Source: Candidatus Limosilactobacillus merdigallinarum
GTDB taxonomy: Bacteria > Bacillota > Bacilli > Lactobacillales > Lactobacillaceae
Length of the DNA stretch: 37,097 nt
Direction of reading: 5' to 3'
Assembly: GCA_019114515.1 (NCBI GenBank)
Contig: DXFH01000012.1
Coordinates: forward strand, 1-37,097
The notes below the pieces were generated by a model. It was not told where the DNA came from and made no database searches. It worked only from the letters and a program-made list of their open reading frames with translations. Of the stretch, positions 32,862 through 37,097 are shown piece after piece (positions within the stretch are counted from its first letter, which is position 1; the number at the start of each line of letters is the position of its first letter). The translations under genes and the position numbers were made by a program.

Positions 32862-33173
32862 ATGATTGATCCTTTAAAAGAAGGCCGCCGCATTAACCAG
32901 CGCATTGGGAAACTTTTTAAGCCCCAGGCTTTTGCTACCCAGTACCGGATCGCAGTCGTCTACTACCCACCCGAAAAAAGCTATAACTTCTTTTTCGATC
33001 TCACCCGCACGCGGACCTTCTCGCGTTCGATCCCGATTGGTCAGGTGAGTGACTATGATTTTGCCGACCTGCTATTAGTTTTGCGCACCATTCGCACTAA
33101 GTATCAATTTACTATGGTTTATCGCAATTTTTCAGCAGAACAATTAAAGGTATTGCGACGGCAGGTTCACTAA
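32862..33173 (+). CDS. Hypothetical protein (103 aa)
   Basis: Soluble basic protein beginning MIDPLKEGRRINQRIGKLFK, with aromatic-rich beta strands (YRIAVVYYPPEKSYNFFFDL) and a C-terminal helix (SAEQLKVLRRQVH). No recognised domain. Start ATG 32862 has GGAGG seven nt upstream; the longer frame from 32814 covers that ribosome site and is unlikely. It is convergent with the tRNA-Gln gene. Confidence 0.65.
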   Translation: MIDPLKEGRRINQRIGKLFKPQAFATQYRIAVVYYPPEKSYNFFFDLTRTRTFSRSIPIGQVSDYDFADLLLVLRTIRTKYQFTMVYRNFSAEQLKVLRRQVH

Positions 33174-33183
33174 AAATCGGCAC

Positions 33184-33213
33184 AAAAAAACGGGCTGCAT
33201 TTCTGCAGTCCGT
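33184..33213 (-). terminator. Terminator of tRNA-Gln
   Basis: Minus strand ACGGACTGCA-GAAA-TGCAGCCCGT (one mismatch), followed by seven T, directly after the tRNA. Confidence 0.75.
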
Positions 33214-33220
33214 AAATGAG

Positions 33221-33292
33221 TTGGGCTAGCTGGATTCGAACCAGCGCATGACGGTACCAAAAACCGTTGCCTTACCGCTTGGCTATAGCCCA
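33221..33292 (-). tRNA. tRNA-Gln (TTG anticodon)
   Basis: A full cloverleaf on the minus strand: acceptor TGGGCTA/TAGCCCA, D-arm AGCCAAGCGGTAAGGC, anticodon loop TTTTGGT with anticodon TTG flanked by ACGGT/ACCGT, T-arm CTGG-TTCGAAT-CCAG. No CCA is encoded. Followed by a terminator. Confidence 0.92.
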
Positions 33293-33440
33293 ATGATTGC
33301 CTTTCGACAACAGTATTAATATATCATTGATGTCCTTAAAAAGCAAGAAAATTTCTTTAAAAAAATCCTTACGGGAAATTATTTTGTTTGCTATAGTAAT
33401 CAATCGTTGGCTTAAGAAAGAAATGGAGGAATTGATTTTT

Positions 33441-33716
33441 ATGGACACAACAATGAATGCTAATAATGTACGACTTCAACCGCGCGTCCAAGTCCACCAT
33501 CCTAAGCTCGCCATGGTCAGTATTATGCTGGGTGCTTTTGTCGGCATGTTCAGTGAAACCTCACTAAACATTGCCTTATCCCAGCTCATGGCCGAGCGTC
33601 ATGTCAGTCAAGACAGTATTCAATGGCTAGTGACTGGCTATATGCTAGTAATCGGGATTATTCTGCCCCTCTCTAGTCTTGTAACCAGTTTTCAAATCAA
33701 GGACAGTAACCGTTAA
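33441..33716 (+). pseudogene. N-terminal remnant of a DHA2-type MFS drug transporter
   Basis: A 91-aa frame matching only the first two membrane segments of an EmrB/QacA/LmrB-type exporter: KLAMVSIMLGAFVGMFSETSLNIALSQLM, then SIQWLVTGYMLVIGIILPLSS. Full members have 460-500 aa. After helix 2 the frame diverges (SFQIKDSNR) and stops, and no remaining helices are found downstream. GGAGG stands about ten nt before ATG 33441, so a short peptide may still be made. Most of the gene has been deleted. Confidence 0.75.
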
Positions 33717-33769
33717 TCTTTAACTAATGCTATACTGGAAAAGATTAGCTAGTTAAAGAAGTGAATAGT

Positions 33770-34012
33770 TTGAGCAAACACAAGTTAATAATCTATGATG
33801 ATTTTTTTGACAGTCGTTACGATGGTGAAGATCGCGATGATGAGAATGCCAACGAATTAAGCATCCAAAAAGATGGCAGCGACCCTGCGCGCCTAAGTCT
33901 CCTGCTTACTAATTGGGATCAACAAGGACACGAATTCGATAATACCTTTTCCCTAACTAAGAAAGAAGCGCGCTTACTGGCTGACCTGCTCACTAAATGG
34001 GGTAACAAGTAA
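33770..34012 (+). CDS. Small acidic hypothetical protein (80 aa)
   Basis: A highly acidic 80-aa protein (IIYDDFFDSRYDGEDRDDEN), ending in SLTKKEARLLADLLTKWGNK, which looks like a short two-helix segment. No family recognised. Start is uncertain: TTG 33770 has a weak GAAGTG six nt upstream; the GTG at 33761 has no ribosome site. A promoter-like TATACT is at 33731. It ends at a strong bidirectional terminator. Confidence 0.55.
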   Translation: MSKHKLIIYDDFFDSRYDGEDRDDENANELSIQKDGSDPARLSLLLTNWDQQGHEFDNTFSLTKKEARLLADLLTKWGNK

Positions 34013-34020
34013 ATCAACTA

Positions 34021-34057
34021 CAAAAAACGTGATGAATTTGGTTCATCACGTTTTTGT
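34021..34057. terminator. Bidirectional terminator
   Basis: CAAAAAACGTGATGAA pairs with TTCATCACGTTTTTG (nearly perfect, 5-base loop), between convergent genes. Confidence 0.85.
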
Positions 34058-34073
34058 ATATTTAACTATGTAG

Positions 34074-36977
34074 TTATTCGGCTTGCTTCCGCCGGTGAAT
34101 AATAATTGTCACGACCGCCGCCAGCGCAGTCCAGATCAAGCCAATAAGGCTGATCAACGCCCCTTGCCGCAAGCCTGGCAGACGGTAGCTAAAGCGTACA
34201 TGGTGAGTGCCTGCTGGCAGACGCAGCCCCAGGAAGGCTTGGTTAGTCCGCAAAACCTTGGCTGGCTTGCCATCAACCGTCGCAGTCCACCCAGAGGAAT
34301 ATGGGACGGACGAGGTCAGAATCCCGGCACGCTGGGTAGTAATCCGGCCGCTAAAGCTGTTTTGACCAAACTTGAGATCCTGAATGCCATGACGGCGAAT
34401 TGTGGCGACTTCGTGGTCATACTTTGAACCCAAGTCTTCGGCCACTACTTGATACTTCAGCTCATAGTTACCCAGTTTCGAAGGCTCGAAGGATAGTTTC
34501 TGCGGCAAACTGCCCCGGTAATAGCCAATGTTCACCGTGCCATTCTTAACCCGCTTAAACAGGGACAAGACACTCTGCTTGGACTGACTGATTTCAGCGG
34601 TACCAAAGCGGCTGCCAAAGAAGAGTTTAAAGGAAATATCCGGTGAACCGTTGATGACGTGGTAGCGCCAATACTTATAACGGTTAAAGCGTTGGTTAAT
34701 CACCGTGCCCGGATTAGTGGCCATCTCAGCGACGTGCTGCTGTTCATACTGCAGCTGCTCTTTCATCGTGAACGGCGTGTACTTGATCTTTGAAAAATCA
34801 ATGTGCAATTCCGTCTGCTTATAGCGTGCCCGTCCCTTCTTGGTTTGCAACTGTGGGAACTGCAGCTGGTAAGTCTCGTCGCCATCGGTGTATTTCAGGT
34901 GACTCGGGTCAATCTTGTTAAAGCGGTTAGAAATCAATTGTGACTTAATTGGGTGAACGTTACCGCTTAAATCGGCGGCCTTCATCCCCTTCGTTGCCGT
35001 ATTACTGTTGTTGACCACGACACCGCTAGCCAATGCCCGCTCCTTGGCAGTTGGCGACAGCTTATTGTACCGGCTCTTGCTGATATAGCTATCCTGCCAG
35101 TACAGCAGCGGGAAGTTCTGCTTCGTCTGGTAGCGGATGGTTTGGATTGGCGTCAGATCATTAACCGACTTAGCGTCTGACGGCTGCCCCTTATCATAAT
35201 TGATGATCGGGTCAGTGAGCTTATCTTGCATGTATCCGGCGGGGACCTTCGTGGCGTTCTTGCCATCGCTTTGTGCAAAAATATACTTAACTCCGTAGAA
35301 ATTGTTCAATACGGACCGGTCATCCGCCTGTCGGATGGGGATATTGGCAGTATATTGAATGTTTTGCAGGGAGTCATTGAACTGCCCTAAGAAGTGATTC
35401 TGCAGAGAATAGTAAGAATCAATATTGTGCAGCCCCGTCGTCAAGTCATTATCAAAGCGGTGATTGGCGATTATCTTATTATTGCTGATGGTATTGACCC
35501 GGTAAGGCGCGGTTCGATCTAGTCCCTTATCTAATTGACCATAGCGATTAGCCGTAATGGCCTGGTATTCGCCCCGGTTAAGCATTTCCCGCGCAAAGCC
35601 CCCGTTATATGGTGAGGCTGCGTAAATGGCATTAAAGCCCGCGTTAATCACGACTATTAGCAATAGCCAGCGATCGGGATAGGCAATGTGGTGCAAATTA
35701 ATCATCCACAATGCCAGTAATGACAGGATCAAAAAGATCACCGGCATAAACATCGCCGTATCATTTTGGAAATAGAACGTGGCAATGAGGATCAGCAAGT
35801 AGATGACCGTCGTCCAATTCAAGATCCACAAAGTATGGTGGTCCAAAGTGGGCGCATCCTGGATTAAAATGCAGACTGCCATGGCTAACGGCAGGTAAAT
35901 CAATAACGTCCACCGGTTAGAAGCCGACATCATCCCATTAAAGACTGCCCCGACTGCCGGAATCAGCAGCATGATCAACGATAAGCCCAGGCTAATCGTC
36001 AACAGCGGGTACTTCTTCGGCCGCGAATAGATGTAGACCAAAGCGATAAAACCAATGCTGACGATTCCTAGAGCCGACCAGAACATGAAGTACCAGTTAC
36101 CCCCGTTAATCAGCTGTTTTGGCAAGAACAGGTAGTAATAAAGAGGATAAGACTTTAATCCATTGGCAAATTCGGACCCGGCCCGGGTGGAATTCATCAC
36201 CGCGACCAATTCGGGTACCAGCATCACTGATGAAATCAAGATACTGGTGACAGCAGCAAAGGCTAACTTAAGAAAGGTCTTGCCATAATTCAACGTCTTG
36301 CGGTAATGGGTCGCTACCCGCAATACTAAGTAGAAGATCGCACCAATGCCCAAAACAAAGGCCAGGTAATAATTTGAGATCAGCATCCAGGTGAAGACGC
36401 CCAGAAGCGGCCAAGCGCTGCCTCCTTGCAGCACTCGTTCGATCTGTACAACGATCAGCGGGAACAAGATGAACGGCGTGGTAAAGAACGGTTGAGCAAC
36501 ACAGGCGTACAAGAGGAAGGAATTAACTAGGTAAGTTGCTGCGCCGGCCAAAATAACGTTGTCCCGAAAGTTAAAGTGCGATGCAAAGTACACAAACGAT
36601 AAGCCGACACAGTACATCCGCACGACCAAAATCACTTGGTAAGCCAGCGTGATCTTGGAAGCCGGGAATAACAATGCCAGGTAAGCGAAGACATCCCCCA
36701 TTGTGTAATAGGAGTAAACCTGAAAGGTGTCGGCCCCTAATCCCAGCTGCCATGACCACAGGTGCAAGCCCTGACTAGGGTGACGTAGGAAACTGGCAAC
36801 CGCATCACGCCACTTGGCCATTAAAGGCAAGTGCTGGTTCAGCGGGTCACGGTCTAAAATCAAAGTGTGACCGTTGAGCACATAGATACCGAAGATACAG
36901 GCAGCTAATACCAGGAATAAAAGTGTATAGGTCAGGTACAGACGCCTGACTGACCGTTTTTTAAAGGAAAATTCCAT
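34074..36977 (-). CDS. yfhO: YfhO-family membrane protein (GT-C glycosyltransferase-like)
   Basis: A 967-aa integral membrane protein. The first half has about 12 membrane segments. LILDRDPLNQHLPLMAKWRDA in the first extracytoplasmic loop holds the acidic residue typical of GT-C enzymes. The second half is an extracytoplasmic domain of about 400 residues with FNNFYGVKYIFAQS-like elements, then RLPAGTHHVRFSYRLPGLRQGALISLIGL and the last membrane helix. YfhO proteins in Bacillus and Listeria add sugars to lipoteichoic acid or related polymers using lipid-linked sugars. The start is ATG 36977, without a strong ribosome site (GAGGACAATT). It is a single-gene unit ending in a bidirectional terminator, with a tRNA-Pro terminator upstream. 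Confidence 0.85.
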   Translation of the reverse strand: MEFSFKKRSVRRLYLTYTLLFLVLAACIFGIYVLNGHTLILDRDPLNQHLPLMAKWRDAVASFLRHPSQGLHLWSWQLGLGADTFQVYSYYTMGDVFAYLALLFPASKITLAYQVILVVRMYCVGLSFVYFASHFNFRDNVILAGAATYLVNSFLLYACVAQPFFTTPFILFPLIVVQIERVLQGGSAWPLLGVFTWMLISNYYLAFVLGIGAIFYLVLRVATHYRKTLNYGKTFLKLAFAAVTSILISSVMLVPELVAVMNSTRAGSEFANGLKSYPLYYYLFLPKQLINGGNWYFMFWSALGIVSIGFIALVYIYSRPKKYPLLTISLGLSLIMLLIPAVGAVFNGMMSASNRWTLLIYLPLAMAVCILIQDAPTLDHHTLWILNWTTVIYLLILIATFYFQNDTAMFMPVIFLILSLLALWMINLHHIAYPDRWLLLIVVINAGFNAIYAASPYNGGFAREMLNRGEYQAITANRYGQLDKGLDRTAPYRVNTISNNKIIANHRFDNDLTTGLHNIDSYYSLQNHFLGQFNDSLQNIQYTANIPIRQADDRSVLNNFYGVKYIFAQSDGKNATKVPAGYMQDKLTDPIINYDKGQPSDAKSVNDLTPIQTIRYQTKQNFPLLYWQDSYISKSRYNKLSPTAKERALASGVVVNNSNTATKGMKAADLSGNVHPIKSQLISNRFNKIDPSHLKYTDGDETYQLQFPQLQTKKGRARYKQTELHIDFSKIKYTPFTMKEQLQYEQQHVAEMATNPGTVINQRFNRYKYWRYHVINGSPDISFKLFFGSRFGTAEISQSKQSVLSLFKRVKNGTVNIGYYRGSLPQKLSFEPSKLGNYELKYQVVAEDLGSKYDHEVATIRRHGIQDLKFGQNSFSGRITTQRAGILTSSVPYSSGWTATVDGKPAKVLRTNQAFLGLRLPAGTHHVRFSYRLPGLRQGALISLIGLIWTALAAVVTIIIHRRKQAE

Positions 36978-37002
36978 AATTGTCCTCGCTGATCTAAATT
37001 AC

Positions 37003-37033
37003 AAAAAAAGAGCTGTGAAAGATTCACAGCCCG
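37003..37033 (-). terminator. Terminator after tRNA-Pro
   Basis: Minus strand GGGCTGTGAA-TC-TTTCACAGCTC followed by TTTTTTT, directly after the tRNA. Confidence 0.8.
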
Positions 37034-37039
37034 ATATTA

Positions 37040-37097
37040 TCGGAAAAACAGGATTCGAACCTGCGACCCCCTGGTCCCAAACCAGGTGCTCTACCAA
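37040..37097 (-). tRNA. tRNA-Pro (TGG anticodon), 5' end outside the window
   Basis: The minus-strand 3' part is present: D-arm end TTGGTAGAGC, anticodon arm CCTGG-TTTGGGA-CCAGG with anticodon TGG, variable region, T-arm GCAGG-TTCGAAT-CCTGT and acceptor TTTTCCG plus A. The 5' acceptor strand is cut off by the window edge. Confidence 0.88.

Overview
The window looks like chromosome of a heterofermentative lactobacillus, most likely Limosilactobacillus. The pointers are the protein families (YjeM-type permease, YfhO, class II UvrA paralogue, Dxs, LPXTG protein with a MucBP-like region), strong AGGAGG ribosome sites and moderate GC. The species is a guess; mid-range GC would fit something like L. 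mucosae. Nothing here identifies it directly.

Layout. 1-1672: an IS3-family insertion sequence with a -1 frameshift transposase. 1877-4564: a secreted or membrane-anchored DNA/RNA nuclease and a sortase-anchored, mucin-binding-like surface protein, both on the minus strand. 4717-9035: a small hypothetical gene, dxs, a DUF2075 ATPase and a VTT/DedA-like membrane protein. 9123-13881: UvrA2-like ATPase, flavodoxin-fold oxidoreductase and YjeM-like permease. 14133-16949: VOC protein, GNAT acetyltransferase, AarF/UbiB kinase-like protein. 17001-17743: a CopY-type repressor with its cop box and promoter, and a 38-aa His/Met-rich membrane peptide transcribed away from it.

17882-23298 is a visibly AT-rich integrated element. 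It starts with one continuous 644-codon ORF that joins an FtsK/TcpA ATPase fragment, a Rep_trans (MobT/NicK-like) initiator and a tyrosine recombinase. Upstream of that lie two Tn916-type accessory genes, a 550-base structured leader with promoter and tandem hairpins, and an arsR-acr3-arsC arsenic operon with two matching ArsR operators. Nearly identical 19-bp direct repeats lie at both ends. The element appears to be a deletion-condensed ICE/IME that now carries arsenic resistance.

23649-25648 holds a small conserved-looking ORF, a divergent ComK-like and sigma-factor pair (a candidate competence regulatory node, with the nuclease at 1877 as a possible DNA-uptake partner), and a 40-aa ORF. 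25797-27946: NifS-like cysteine desulfurase and ApbE flavin transferase. 28027-29428: a DUF2252 pseudogene with three in-frame stops, each one C-to-T change from a Gln codon. 29534-34012: NhaP-type antiporter, AAT-family amino-acid permease, two small hypothetical genes, tRNA-Gln and an MFS remnant. 34074-36977: YfhO-like glycosyltransferase/membrane protein. The window ends inside a tRNA-Pro. Most convergent gene pairs are separated by bidirectional hairpin terminators, two of which belong to one repeat family.
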